DNA of 64,000 nt, taken from NCBI RefSeq assembly GCF_008271295.1, contig NZ_VTOY01000003.1:62001-126000 (forward strand), read 5' to 3'. This stretch comes from Pseudoselenomonas ruminis. Its GTDB lineage: Bacteria; Bacillota; Negativicutes; Selenomonadales; Selenomonadaceae. Of the stretch, positions 17,056-25,808 are shown piece after piece; within the stretch, counting starts at the first letter, position 1, and the number at the start of each line of letters is the position of its first letter. Under the pieces are notes generated by a model. It was given only the letters and a program-made list of their open reading frames with translations, was not told the origin of the DNA and made no database searches. A program made the translations under genes and the position numbers.

Positions 17056-18492
17056 ATGAAAGTTCTTTATGTAGCATCGGAAGTAGTGCCTTTTGCCAAA
17101 ACGGGAGGCTTGGCTGATGTAGCAGGTTCTCTTCCTCAGGCATTGAAAGAGGAGAATGTAGATATCCGTGTCATTATGCCAAAATTTGGCAAGATTGACC
17201 CGAAATATACCAATGCTATGGAACATGTTTATGATGGCGAATTGGATGTAGCTTGGCGCAAAAAATATGTGGGTCTGGATAAATACGAAAAGGACGGGAT
17301 TACTTATTATTTCGTCGATAACCAGGAATACTTCGGCCGAGAAGGCTTCTACGGTTATGATGACGATGCAGAACGCTTTTCCTTCTTCTGCCGTGCTGTC
17401 TTGAATTTGCTGCCGGTCATGGACTTCTGGCCCGATGTCATTCATACGAACGATTGGCATGCCGGTCTCGTCAATGTCCTGCTGAAACTCGAGCACATGG
17501 ATGATGAGCGCTATCGCGATATCCGCACGCTCTACACGATTCATAACCTCAAATATCAGGGCGTGTTCCCGAAAGAGGTCATGAGTGATGTTTTGGGGCT
17601 GGATTGGAAGTATTTCAACAATGGCGACCTGGAATTTTATGATGCGGTGAACTTCATGAAGGGTGGCATCATTTATGCCGACTACATCTCCACGGTCAGC
17701 AAGACGTATGCGCAGGAAATCCAGTACGAATACTTTGGTGAGAATCTGGATGGACTGCTTCGCAGCCGTCAGGATACGCTGTTCGGCATCGTGAATGGCC
17801 TAGATTACAATGTCTACAATCCGGCTACCGACAATAATTTGTTTGAGACATACGATATCGACAGCCGTGACCGCAAGGCCGACAATAAGACGGAATTGCA
17901 GAATCTGCTGGGACTTCCGAACAACCGCCGCACGCCGATGGTAGCACTGGTTTCGCGTCTGGTGGCTGCCAAGGGACTTGACCTTATCGTTCGCATGATG
18001 GATGAAATCCTGCAGCATGAGGACATCCAGTTTGTCATGCTCGGAACGGGCGACCGGGAGTATGAAGAGTGGTTCAAGGGCCTTGAGTGGCGCTTCCCCA
18101 ATAAGGTTTCGGCCAATATCAAGTTCTCCAATGAACTGGCACAGCGCATTTATGCAGCAGCCGATATTTTCCTGATGCCGTCGGATTATGAGCCTTGCGG
18201 TATCGGTCAGCTGATTGCCCTGCGCTATGGTGCAATTCCAGTAGTCCGTGAGACTGGCGGACTCAAGGACACGGTTCAGCAGTATGATAAATACACCAAT
18301 GAAGGCAATGGCTTTGTCTTCGGCGATTACAATGCCCATGAAATGATGTATGCGTTGAAGCGTGCGCTGAGCGCTTACGAGAATTTCGAAGAGTGGCAGC
18401 ATATTGTAGCAAATGCAATGAATACGGATTACAGCTGGAAAAATTCTGCCAAGGAATACAAGGAGCTGTATCAGCAACTGTTAGAGGAATAA
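17056..18492 (+). CDS. glgA: Glycogen synthase (ADP-glucose)
   Basis: 478 residues, GT5, GT-B fold. It adds glucose from ADP-glucose to glycogen. ATG 17056 is eight bases after AAGGAGG and starts MKVLYVASEVVPFAKTGG, with the Lys of KTGG contacting ADP-glucose. The second Rossmann domain contains the donor-site segment MPSDYEPCGIGQL and RETGGLKDTV. Length is normal. The start lies 13 bp after the glgB stop, and the strong ribosome site overlaps the end of the glgB tail, so translation is probably coupled. Confidence 0.97.
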   Translation: MKVLYVASEVVPFAKTGGLADVAGSLPQALKEENVDIRVIMPKFGKIDPKYTNAMEHVYDGELDVAWRKKYVGLDKYEKDGITYYFVDNQEYFGREGFYGYDDDAERFSFFCRAVLNLLPVMDFWPDVIHTNDWHAGLVNVLLKLEHMDDERYRDIRTLYTIHNLKYQGVFPKEVMSDVLGLDWKYFNNGDLEFYDAVNFMKGGIIYADYISTVSKTYAQEIQYEYFGENLDGLLRSRQDTLFGIVNGLDYNVYNPATDNNLFETYDIDSRDRKADNKTELQNLLGLPNNRRTPMVALVSRLVAAKGLDLIVRMMDEILQHEDIQFVMLGTGDREYEEWFKGLEWRFPNKVSANIKFSNELAQRIYAAADIFLMPSDYEPCGIGQLIALRYGAIPVVRETGGLKDTVQQYDKYTNEGNGFVFGDYNAHEMMYALKRALSAYENFEEWQHIVANAMNTDYSWKNSAKEYKELYQQLLEE

Positions 18493-18504
18493 AAAGCAGG
18501 ATAG

Positions 18505-18530
18505 GGCGGCAAGGTAATTGCCGCCTTTTA
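18505..18530 (+). terminator. Weak terminator or attenuator after glgA
   Basis: An 8-bp perfect stem GGCGGCAA/TTGCCGCC, 5-base loop, then TTTTAT. The short T tract suggests partial termination before the amylase-MalQ gene. Confidence 0.55.
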
Positions 18531-18561
18531 TGCAAGAAAAACGCGAAAAGGAGGGGATGTT

Positions 18562-21500
18562 ATGCTGGGAAGAAATGAGGTTGAGCATAATTCCCGGAAT
18601 GTCTATTTTCGTTCCCAGATTGGAGCAGCAGAAGCTGGTTCTAAAATAAAACTTGGTCTTCGTTTGCGGACGCATCAGTCCATCATGAATGTGCTCATGC
18701 GGGGTTGGCATGACCGGTTCGGGGAAAAACTCTTCACGCTGACTACCAAAGATGATTATACCAGCGAGGAAAAGTTCTACTCGATTACGCTGGATCTTCC
18801 CGAAAAAGGCTGTCTGCTCTGGTATTATTTCATCATCACCACTGCGGATGGTACCTGCTATTATGGCAATAATCCGGAACAGCTCGGCGGCTTGGGGGAA
18901 GTCTATGACCATGTGCCGCCCTCGTTTCAGATTACGGTGTACAATAAGGGCGCCAAAACGCCGGACTGGTTCAAGCACAGCGTAATGTATCAAATATTCC
19001 CCGACCGTTTTTACCGGAAAGGCGAGCGGATTATCCCGAAAAAGGGAGCCGTATATCATGCCGATTGGTCCGATGACCCGTGCTATTATAAAGATCCGGA
19101 TACCAAGGAGATTGTGGCGTATGATTTCTTTGGCGGCAATTTGCAGGGCATCAAGGAAAAACTCAGTTATCTGAAGAATTTGGGGATTTCGGTCATTTAT
19201 CTCAATCCGGTATTTGAATCGGAAAGCAATCATCATTACGATACAGGCGACTATCATAAAATCGACCCGATTCTTGGAACGAAAGAGGATTTCCGTGAAT
19301 TAATCAAAGCCGCCAGGGAGCAGGGAATACGCATTATTATTGACGGCGTATTCAGTCACACGGGCAGTAACAGCCGCTATTTCAACCGGACTGGTGCCTA
19401 TGATACCGTGGGGGCTTTCCAGTCCAAGGAGTCACCTTATTACGAATGGTATAGTTTCCGCAATTTTCCCTATGAATATGACAGCTGGTGGAATTTCAAT
19501 ACGCTGCCGAATGTAAACGAAACGACGCCTTCCTATATGGATTTTATCATCAACGATAAGGATAGCGTGCTTCATCATTGGATGAAGGAGGGCATAGCCG
19601 GCTGGCGCCTCGATGTCATCGATGAACTGCCGGAGCCCTTTTCGCAGGCTTTTTACGGGGAATTGAAAAAGACGGATCCGGAAGCCGTTATGATTGGTGA
19701 GGTTTGGGAGGATGCTTCGCACAAGATTGCCTATGGCACGCCGCGCGAATACCTCTGCGGACAGGAAATGGATTCGGCAATGAATTATCCGTTCCGTGAC
19801 ATCCTGTTTGATTTCCTGTTGTACCGGAATGATGGACGGCAGGCAATGCGGCGTTTTGAGAGCCTGCGGGAAAACTATCCGAAGGAAAATTTCTATGCCA
19901 TGATGAATCTCATTGGCAGTCATGACGTTCAGCGGGCGGTGACAATTCTGGGCGAGGCCGCTTACTATGATGGCATGCCGGCTGTCGAGCAGTCGCGCTC
20001 CCGGCTTGATAAGGACCAGTACAATCTTGGGGTGGAACGGCTGATGATGGCATCCCTTTGGCAGATGACTTATCCGGGCGTTCCCTGCATCTACTATGGT
20101 GATGAGATTGGTATGCAGGGCTTTAAAGACCCGTATAACCGCCGTCCGTATCCCTGGGGCAAGGGCGACTCGTATCTAAAAAAATGGTACGAGCAAATCA
20201 TTGCTTTGCGCAACCAGCATCCGGCCTTGCAGACTGGTGCGCTGCTGCCGCTGCTGGCTGAAGGGGACTGCATTGCCTATGCGCGCGTAATCCGTGGTGG
20301 CAGGGATGTGTTTGGCCAGGAAGAAAAGGATGAATCCTTCGTGGCTGCTTTTAACCGCAGCCGTACCGAAACACACACCCTGGATTTGGATGTCAGTGAT
20401 TTTGCGGAAGGCCATTTTGTCGACGTGGTGGGCAGCGGCAATGTGTACGAGGTCACTCGGGGCAAAGTGCATATAAGGCTGGCTCCGTTAAAAGGGATTC
20501 TGCTTCAGCACAAACGGGCGCCGCGCAGCTATAAGCGGCAGGCAGGCATTCTGCTTCATCCGACCTCGCTGCCGTCCAAATACGGTATTGGCGATTTGGG
20601 CAAAGAAGCGTATAAATTCGTTGACTTCCTCAAGGCGGCCGGACAGAAGGTCTGGCAGATTCTGCCGCTGGGACCAGTGGATAATGTCGGGTATTCCCCG
20701 TATCAGTCTTCGTCGGCTTTTGCAGGCAACCCTATGCTGATTGACTTGAATGAACTGATTGAGGAGAATTTGCTGACGGCGGCTGAGGCCCGGGTGCCTT
20801 ATGTAAGCAATTCTTCCTTTATCGATTTTGAATGGGTTCTGCACTTTAAACGCAAATGCTTCAAAAAAGCCTGGGCAAAATTCCAGCATACGATGGATAA
20901 GAACGAAGAATATCAGGAATTTTGCCAGCAGGAAGCCGATTGGCTGGAAGACTTTGCCATGTTCCAGGCAGCCAAGCGGGAATTTAAGGGCAAGGAGTGG
21001 AGCAAGTGGCCGGAACCCATCCGGACGCGTGAGCCCAAAGCGTTGGCTGATCTTAAGAAACGTCTCTCGGATTCGATTGGCATGGTGAAATTTGAGCAGT
21101 ATCTTTTCGCCAGACAGTGGCAGCGTCTCCATGCGTATGCCAAATCGCAGGGCATCGAAATTATGGGCGATATGCCGATATTCCTGGCTGGTGACAGCGC
21201 CGATGTCTGGGCCAACCAGAAGCTGTTTGACCTCAGAGAAGACGGTACTGCCAATACGGTGGCTGGTGTTCCGCCTGATTATTTCAGTGCCACGGGACAG
21301 CTTTGGGGCAATCCGCAGTACGATTGGCAGGCGATGAAGGCCGAAGGCTACAAGTGGTGGAAGAAGCGGTTCCACAAGTTGTTCGAGCTGGTGGATATTG
21401 TGCGCATCGACCATTTCCGCGGATTCGAGTCGTTCTGGGAAGTAGATGGCAAGGCCACCACGGCAATCAATGGGCGTTGGGTCAAGGGACCGGGCAAGCC

Positions 21501-22020
21501 GTTTTTCGATGAGCTGCGCCGCGAATTTGGTGACAAGTTCCGCATTGTAGCCGAGGACTTGGGCATCATCACCGATGAAGTGGAACAGCTTCGCGATGCC
21601 TGTGGTTTCCCAGGGATGAAGGTACTTCATTTCTGCCTGCATTTCAACGAACAGGGGCGGCTTGGCTGTGTGGTCCCCGAGAACAGCGTGGTATACACGG
21701 GAACGCATGATAACAATACGACGGTTGGCTGGTACAATCAAGATATTGATGAATCCGTGCGGGCCGCAGTGGCAGGCTTGCTGCATGCCAAGGCTGACCG
21801 GCCGCAGGATGTGGCGGCAGGGCTTATTGCTTTTGCCTATGCCTCCAATGCACGCCTGGCAGTTGTTCCGATGCAGGATATTTTGCATCTCGATGAACGA
21901 AGCCGGATGAATACGCCCGGAACAGTTGGGCTTAATTGGAAATGGCGCTTGAAAGCAGATTACTCGCTGATGATAGAGGCGAAAGATTTAAAACGCCTTT
22001 GTGAAAAATATGAGCGCTAA
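18562..22020 (+). CDS. Fusion of a GH13 alpha-amylase/pullulanase-type enzyme and 4-alpha-glucanotransferase (MalQ)
   Basis: 1152 residues, ATG after AAGGAGGGG. Residues 1-135 are a beta-rich N-domain as in neopullulanases. Residues about 138-645 are a GH13 barrel starting HSVMYQIFPDRFYRKGERI with Asp351 (WRLDVIDE), Glu380 (MIGEVWED) and Asp455 (IGSHDVQR). Residues about 655-1152 are a full GH77 MalQ domain (AGILLHPTSLPSKYGIGDLG) with Asp950 (VRIDHFRGFE), Glu998 (IVAEDLG) and Asp1050 (GTHDNNTT). Both catalytic sets are intact. The first half probably hydrolyses maltodextrins or limit dextrin and the second disproportionates the products, feeding GlgP. Such two-part proteins occur in some Clostridia and Negativicutes. 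It is the last gene of the glycogen group. Confidence 0.93.
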   Translation: MLGRNEVEHNSRNVYFRSQIGAAEAGSKIKLGLRLRTHQSIMNVLMRGWHDRFGEKLFTLTTKDDYTSEEKFYSITLDLPEKGCLLWYYFIITTADGTCYYGNNPEQLGGLGEVYDHVPPSFQITVYNKGAKTPDWFKHSVMYQIFPDRFYRKGERIIPKKGAVYHADWSDDPCYYKDPDTKEIVAYDFFGGNLQGIKEKLSYLKNLGISVIYLNPVFESESNHHYDTGDYHKIDPILGTKEDFRELIKAAREQGIRIIIDGVFSHTGSNSRYFNRTGAYDTVGAFQSKESPYYEWYSFRNFPYEYDSWWNFNTLPNVNETTPSYMDFIINDKDSVLHHWMKEGIAGWRLDVIDELPEPFSQAFYGELKKTDPEAVMIGEVWEDASHKIAYGTPREYLCGQEMDSAMNYPFRDILFDFLLYRNDGRQAMRRFESLRENYPKENFYAMMNLIGSHDVQRAVTILGEAAYYDGMPAVEQSRSRLDKDQYNLGVERLMMASLWQMTYPGVPCIYYGDEIGMQGFKDPYNRRPYPWGKGDSYLKKWYEQIIALRNQHPALQTGALLPLLAEGDCIAYARVIRGGRDVFGQEEKDESFVAAFNRSRTETHTLDLDVSDFAEGHFVDVVGSGNVYEVTRGKVHIRLAPLKGILLQHKRAPRSYKRQAGILLHPTSLPSKYGIGDLGKEAYKFVDFLKAAGQKVWQILPLGPVDNVGYSPYQSSSAFAGNPMLIDLNELIEENLLTAAEARVPYVSNSSFIDFEWVLHFKRKCFKKAWAKFQHTMDKNEEYQEFCQQEADWLEDFAMFQAAKREFKGKEWSKWPEPIRTREPKALADLKKRLSDSIGMVKFEQYLFARQWQRLHAYAKSQGIEIMGDMPIFLAGDSADVWANQKLFDLREDGTANTVAGVPPDYFSATGQLWGNPQYDWQAMKAEGYKWWKKRFHKLFELVDIVRIDHFRGFESFWEVDGKATTAINGRWVKGPGKPFFDELRREFGDKFRIVAEDLGIITDEVEQLRDACGFPGMKVLHFCLHFNEQGRLGCVVPENSVVYTGTHDNNTTVGWYNQDIDESVRAAVAGLLHAKADRPQDVAAGLIAFAYASNARLAVVPMQDILHLDERSRMNTPGTVGLNWKWRLKADYSLMIEAKDLKRLCEKYER

Positions 22021-22040
22021 ATTTTGTTGGCGGGCATGAA

Positions 22041-22080
22041 AAAGCCGCTCATAAGCGGAATGCTTATGAGCGGCTTTGTT
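22041..22080. terminator. Bidirectional terminator between the glycogen locus and the HD-GYP gene
   Basis: A 16-bp perfect stem AAAGCCGCTCATAAGC and its complement, 4-5 base loop, preceded by A-rich and followed by T-rich sequence. It serves both convergent genes. Confidence 0.88.
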
Positions 22081-22095
22081 ATGTCCAATGATTGG

Positions 22096-23160
22096 TTATT
22101 TGGGGTTGTATTCGGTAATCGTAAGTTCCGGATGCTCGTTGAGATTGATGATTTCATCCGGCGAAATGCTTACGACAGGATGAGCGGCAAAGTCATTGGG
22201 GTAAGCGGCAATCGTACCCTTCTCGCCGTTGTTCAGCGTGACCCGCGAACCAAGGAAAGCGTCCTTGATATGGGTGAGTACCGGAACGCAGACCGTCGGG
22301 TCTAAGGACGTGAACATGTTTTCCGTAATCTGGGCGATGGCCGAGAACGGAGTCTGTTTAACGTACCCTTCGCGCTCGGTGGTGATATTGTCGTAGATGT
22401 CGGCAATCATGATGATGCGCGCGTATTCGTGGATATCGGCTCCCATGCAGTTGAAGGGGAAGCCGGTTCCGTCCATGCGTTCATGATGCTGCATGGCGGC
22501 AAGCTTAACGCCTTCGGAAAGTCCCGGCTGGGCGTTAAGGATATGATGGCCGTCTACCGTATGCTGAATATAGGCTTCGTAATCCTCGCCCTGCAGGTTG
22601 TTGACATTTTTGTCTAGCAGGCGCTGCGGGAATTTCGTTTTGCCGATGTCATGCAGGAACCCGGCCAGCATGATATCTCTGCGCTTGGCCCGATCAAAAT
22701 GCATCCATTTGGCGATGACGCCGGAGAGAATGGAAACGCGCAGCGAATGGTTGTAGATGTCGCTGGCTAAATGATTCAGCTCGTAAAGATAATCGATGGT
22801 ACCACTGTTGGAGGCCATCGGGGCAATATCGGTCTTCATCAGGTTTTCGGTTTTCTCGACCGGAATCGTACCGGTTGAACCGGTCTCGGCAAAGATGGAG
22901 CGGGCTTCTTGTACGACGCCCTCGTATTCCTTGACGAAGGCATTGCCACGGTTAAAGATAGTAGATACGGTCTGGTAATTCTGGCTGAGTTCATACTCAT
23001 CCTTAACATAAACGACCGGGATATTCAAAAATGTTAAACGGGTAATATGGGCTTTGGTCAATAATGTATCTTCAGATAAAACCACGACCATGTCGGGATT
23101 GACGATGGTGCGGGCGAGAATCATTCCAGGTTTTAAATCCTCTACGGAAACAGCTCGCAA
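22096..23160 (-). CDS. HD-GYP domain protein (probable cyclic-di-GMP phosphodiesterase)
   Basis: 354 residues from TTG 23160, chosen because AAGGAGGGG lies just upstream and LRAVSVEDLKPGMILA is the usual HD-GYP N-terminus; the frame extends further upstream without a ribosome site. The N-terminal ~110 residues form a short sensor-like domain (VSEDTLLTKAHITRL...). The HD-GYP domain has HSLRVSILSGVIAKWM, the metal pair His170-Asp171 in HDIGK, and HHERMDGTGFP, where the family GYP is GFP, a common variation. It would hydrolyse cyclic di-GMP in the cytoplasm. No DNA-binding or receiver domain and no TM is visible. Monocistronic and divergent from the amino-acid transporter. Confidence 0.88.
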   Translation of the reverse strand: MRAVSVEDLKPGMILARTIVNPDMVVVLSEDTLLTKAHITRLTFLNIPVVYVKDEYELSQNYQTVSTIFNRGNAFVKEYEGVVQEARSIFAETGSTGTIPVEKTENLMKTDIAPMASNSGTIDYLYELNHLASDIYNHSLRVSILSGVIAKWMHFDRAKRRDIMLAGFLHDIGKTKFPQRLLDKNVNNLQGEDYEAYIQHTVDGHHILNAQPGLSEGVKLAAMQHHERMDGTGFPFNCMGADIHEYARIIMIADIYDNITTEREGYVKQTPFSAIAQITENMFTSLDPTVCVPVLTHIKDAFLGSRVTLNNGEKGTIAAYPNDFAAHPVVSISPDEIINLNEHPELTITEYNPK

Positions 23161-23273
23161 ATTAATCCCCTCCTTGTACGGAAATCCGTATTGTATAATA
23201 ATACTATTCGCCTTGCGAAAAAAAAAACCTGCCATTTGTGTAAAATAATGTGGTTCGGGCAAAAAAATAGTGC

Positions 23274-23303
23274 TTGACATTGTTTACAGAGTTACAGTAT
23301 AAT
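23274..23303 (+). promoter_or_regulatory. SigA-type promoter of the substrate-binding protein
   Basis: -35 TTGACA (23274-23279), 18-base spacer, -10 TATAAT (23298-23303). Both hexamers match the consensus perfectly. It drives the binding-protein gene starting 55 bases later. Confidence 0.85.
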
Positions 23304-23357
23304 ACCATCATGTTAATTCTTTAATACGATAAAGAAATGAAAAGGAGCGGTTTCATT

Positions 23358-24161
23358 ATGAAATGGAGAAAACTTTTAGCACTTGGCATGGCCGCGGTAA
23401 TGACGGCTGCTTTTGTCAGCGGCTGCGGCAGCGATAAGGCAAAAGACGGCAGTTCTTCTGCTGGCAAGAAAATCGTCGTGGGGCTTGATGACAATTTCCC
23501 GCCGATGGGCTTCAAGGATGAGAATAATGAAATCGTTGGTTTTGATATTGACCTGGCTAAAGAAGCTTCGAAGCGTTTGGGACGCGAGGTGGAGTTCAAG
23601 GCAATCGACTGGTCGAGCAAAGAGGCTGAGCTCAAGAGCGGCCGCGTTGACATTTTGTGGAATGGTCTTGACATTACCGAAAAACGTAAGGAAAACATGC
23701 TGTTCTCTGACCCGTATATGGATAACCGCCAGATCATCTTCGTGAAGAAGGGCACGACAGGTATCACGGATGAGAAGAGCCTGGCTGGCAAAGTCGTTGG
23801 TACGCAGAGTGCTGGTACTGCCGAAGAGTATATGGATAAATCGGAATTCTTTAAGAAAGATGTCAAAGAGGTCAAGAAGTATTCCGATTATGTCTCGGCG
23901 TTTATGGACCTGGAAAACGGCCGCATTGATGCGGTTGTCGGCGATGAGATTACCGGCCGCTACTACATGAGCAAGCATGCTGATTCGATTGAGGCCGTTG
24001 ATTCGGTAGTCGGTGAGGTCAGCGAATTCGGCATTGCTTTTAGCAAGGACAATCAGCAGCTCCGCGACGAAGTGCAGAAGGTTCTCAATGAGATGAAAGC
24101 CGACGGCACGATTGCCAAGATTTCCGAGAAGTGGTTTGGCAAGGATATCACGAAAAAATAA
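23358..24161 (+). CDS. Amino-acid ABC transporter, lipoprotein substrate-binding subunit
   Basis: 267 residues. ATG 23358 follows AAAGGAGCGG and is preferred over ATG 23337. A lipoprotein signal ends in the lipobox VSGC with Cys23. The mature part is an SBP_bac_3 domain: IVVGLDDNFPPMGFKDENNEIVGFDIDLAKEA, FKAIDWSSKEAELKSGRVDILWNGL and VGTQSAGTAEE. The cluster type (GlnH/ArtJ/FliY) binds polar or cationic amino acids or cystine; the ligand is not readable with confidence. A terminator separates it from the permease gene, giving the soluble component its own strong transcript. Confidence 0.93.
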   Translation: MKWRKLLALGMAAVMTAAFVSGCGSDKAKDGSSSAGKKIVVGLDDNFPPMGFKDENNEIVGFDIDLAKEASKRLGREVEFKAIDWSSKEAELKSGRVDILWNGLDITEKRKENMLFSDPYMDNRQIIFVKKGTTGITDEKSLAGKVVGTQSAGTAEEYMDKSEFFKKDVKEVKKYSDYVSAFMDLENGRIDAVVGDEITGRYYMSKHADSIEAVDSVVGEVSEFGIAFSKDNQQLRDEVQKVLNEMKADGTIAKISEKWFGKDITKK

Positions 24162-24176
24162 TGGATTGAAATGTTT

Positions 24177-24206
24177 GGGGCAGGCCGTCAGGCCTGCCTC
24201 TTTGCT
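24177..24206 (+). terminator. Terminator after the substrate-binding gene
   Basis: A 10-bp stem GGGGCAGGCC/GGCCTGCCTC with a GTCA loop, then TTTGCTT. It would reduce transcript reaching the permease and ATPase genes. Confidence 0.7.
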
Positions 24207-24234
24207 TTACAGCGGCGGTGGTTTCGTGTATAAT
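24206..24234 (+). promoter_or_regulatory. Promoter of the permease-ATPase pair
   Basis: -35 TTTACA (24206-24211), 17-base spacer, -10 TATAAT (24229-24234). It is placed straight after the preceding terminator, giving the membrane components a separate promoter. AGCG-TATTA-ACGCT follows and could be an operator. Confidence 0.7.
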
Positions 24235-24274
24235 TAGCGTATTAACGCTTTGCTACACTAAAGGAGATTGTTGG

Positions 24275-24919
24275 ATGGATAAGCTGCTGGATACTTTCCT
24301 GCTGATGCTGGAAGGGTCAGAAATCACGCTGGAAATTTTCTTTGTCACTTTGATTATCGCTTTGCCGCTGGGCATGTTGGCGGCTTTGGGGCGCCTGTCA
24401 TCGCTGAAACCGCTGTCACGGCTGGTGGAGTTTTACATTTGGCTCATGCGCGGTACGCCGCTGATGCTGCAGCTGTTGTTCGTTTATTTTGCCCTGCCGA
24501 TGGTTGGCGTCCGTCTGCCGGATATCGCTGCGGCGCTGTTGGCCTTTACGCTTAACTATGCGGCGTACTTTGCGGAAATTTTCCGTGCCGGAATCCAATC
24601 GGTACCGAAGGGGCAGTATGAGGCTGCCAAGACATTGGGCATGAGTTATCCGCAGACGATGCGCCGCATCATTCTGCCGCAGGTATTCCGCATGGTTTTG
24701 CCGCCGGTCAGCAATGAGACCATCAACCTCGTAAAGGATACGTCGCTCGTATACATTCTGGCGATGAATGATTTGCTGCGCGTGGCCCGCACCATCGTTC
24801 AGCGGGAATTTGACATGACGCCGTTTTTGATTGCAGCGGTGTTCTATCTGGCAATGACGTTTGTATTGACGTGGGGCTTCAAGAAACTGGAGGCATATTA
24901 TGGCAAATACGATAACTAA
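24275..24919 (+). CDS. Amino-acid ABC transporter permease
   Basis: 214 residues from ATG 24275 (AAGGAGAT upstream; GTG 24218 rejected). It is a polar amino-acid permease of the His/Glu/Gln/Arg/opine type with about five TM helices. The family segment [15 protein letters not shown] is near residue 55, and the ATPase-coupling EAA loop is [22 protein letters not shown]. Its 3' end overlaps the ATPase gene by 20 bp, so translation is coupled. Confidence 0.93.
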   Translation: MDKLLDTFLLMLEGSEITLEIFFVTLIIALPLGMLAALGRLSSLKPLSRLVEFYIWLMRGTPLMLQLLFVYFALPMVGVRLPDIAAALLAFTLNYAAYFAEIFRAGIQSVPKGQYEAAKTLGMSYPQTMRRIILPQVFRMVLPPVSNETINLVKDTSLVYILAMNDLLRVARTIVQREFDMTPFLIAAVFYLAMTFVLTWGFKKLEAYYGKYDN

Positions 24920-25682
24920 AGATGAAGTCATGCTGCGCATGCATGACATCCATAAGTCCTTCGGTGCACTGGAAGTCCTGAAGGGAATTGACCTTGAGGT
25001 ACGCCGGGGCGAGGTGCTGGCCATTATCGGCCCATCGGGGTCTGGCAAGAGTACGCTGCTGCGCTGCATCAACAAGCTTGAGACGATTAACAGCGGCTCG
25101 ATTGAGATTGAAGGCGAATTTTTGGCTGTGACCAAGGAGAATGGTCAGGCCGAATATGCTGAGAGCAAGAAAGAGCGGCAGCTGCTTGGCTGCATGGGCA
25201 TGGTATTCCAGCAGTTCAATCTGTTTCCGCATATGACCGTTATGGAGAACCTGCTTGAGGCACCGATGCATGTAAAGGGGCTTAAGCGCGAAGAGATTGA
25301 GCCTTATGCAAAGGAGCTGTTGGCAAAAGTCGGGCTTTCCGACCGTGCCGATTACTATCCGTCGCAGCTTTCCGGCGGCCAGCAGCAGCGCGTGGCCATT
25401 GCGCGGGCGCTTTGTATGAAGCCGGATATCATGCTGTTTGATGAACCGACGTCGGCCCTTGACCCCGAGCTTACGGGCGAAGTGCTCAAAACGATGCGGG
25501 AGCTCGCCGAGGAGCACATGACCATGGTGGTGGTCACACATGAGATGGCCTTTGCCCGGGAGGCAGCCAGTCAGGTTATTTTCATGGCGGGCGGCAACAT
25601 TGTCGAGCAGGGCGAACCGGAGGCCTTTTTCGCTAATCCCAAGGAAGAGCGGACCAAGGCGTTTCTTAAGAATATGCTCTAA
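24900..25682 (+). CDS. Amino-acid ABC transporter ATP-binding protein
   Basis: 260 residues, GlnQ/HisP type. Walker [11 protein letters not shown]-loop [12 protein letters not shown], signature [15 protein letters not shown], Walker [17 protein letters not shown] and switch His in VVVTHEM are all intact. An insert after IEIEGEF (about residues 74-97, [20 protein letters not shown]) is a variation seen in some members. It powers the permease encoded just upstream. A terminator follows. Confidence 0.94.
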   Translation: MANTITKDEVMLRMHDIHKSFGALEVLKGIDLEVRRGEVLAIIGPSGSGKSTLLRCINKLETINSGSIEIEGEFLAVTKENGQAEYAESKKERQLLGCMGMVFQQFNLFPHMTVMENLLEAPMHVKGLKREEIEPYAKELLAKVGLSDRADYYPSQLSGGQQQRVAIARALCMKPDIMLFDEPTSALDPELTGEVLKTMRELAEEHMTMVVVTHEMAFAREAASQVIFMAGGNIVEQGEPEAFFANPKEERTKAFLKNML

Positions 25683-25710
25683 TATATTGGATTCTCTTTA
25701 CAGGATTGTT

Positions 25711-25735
25711 AGGCCTTCCCTAGGAAGGCCTTTTT
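25711..25735 (+). terminator. Terminator after the ABC transporter operon
   Basis: A 9-bp perfect stem AGGCCTTCC/GGAAGGCCT, 3-base loop CTA, then TTTTT. Confidence 0.88.
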
Positions 25736-25808
25736 CGTACATAAGTTTCTTGATTTTTTGGAGGAGACATATGATAATAAGGTATATGTGCCTGTAGGGA
25801 GGGATTTG

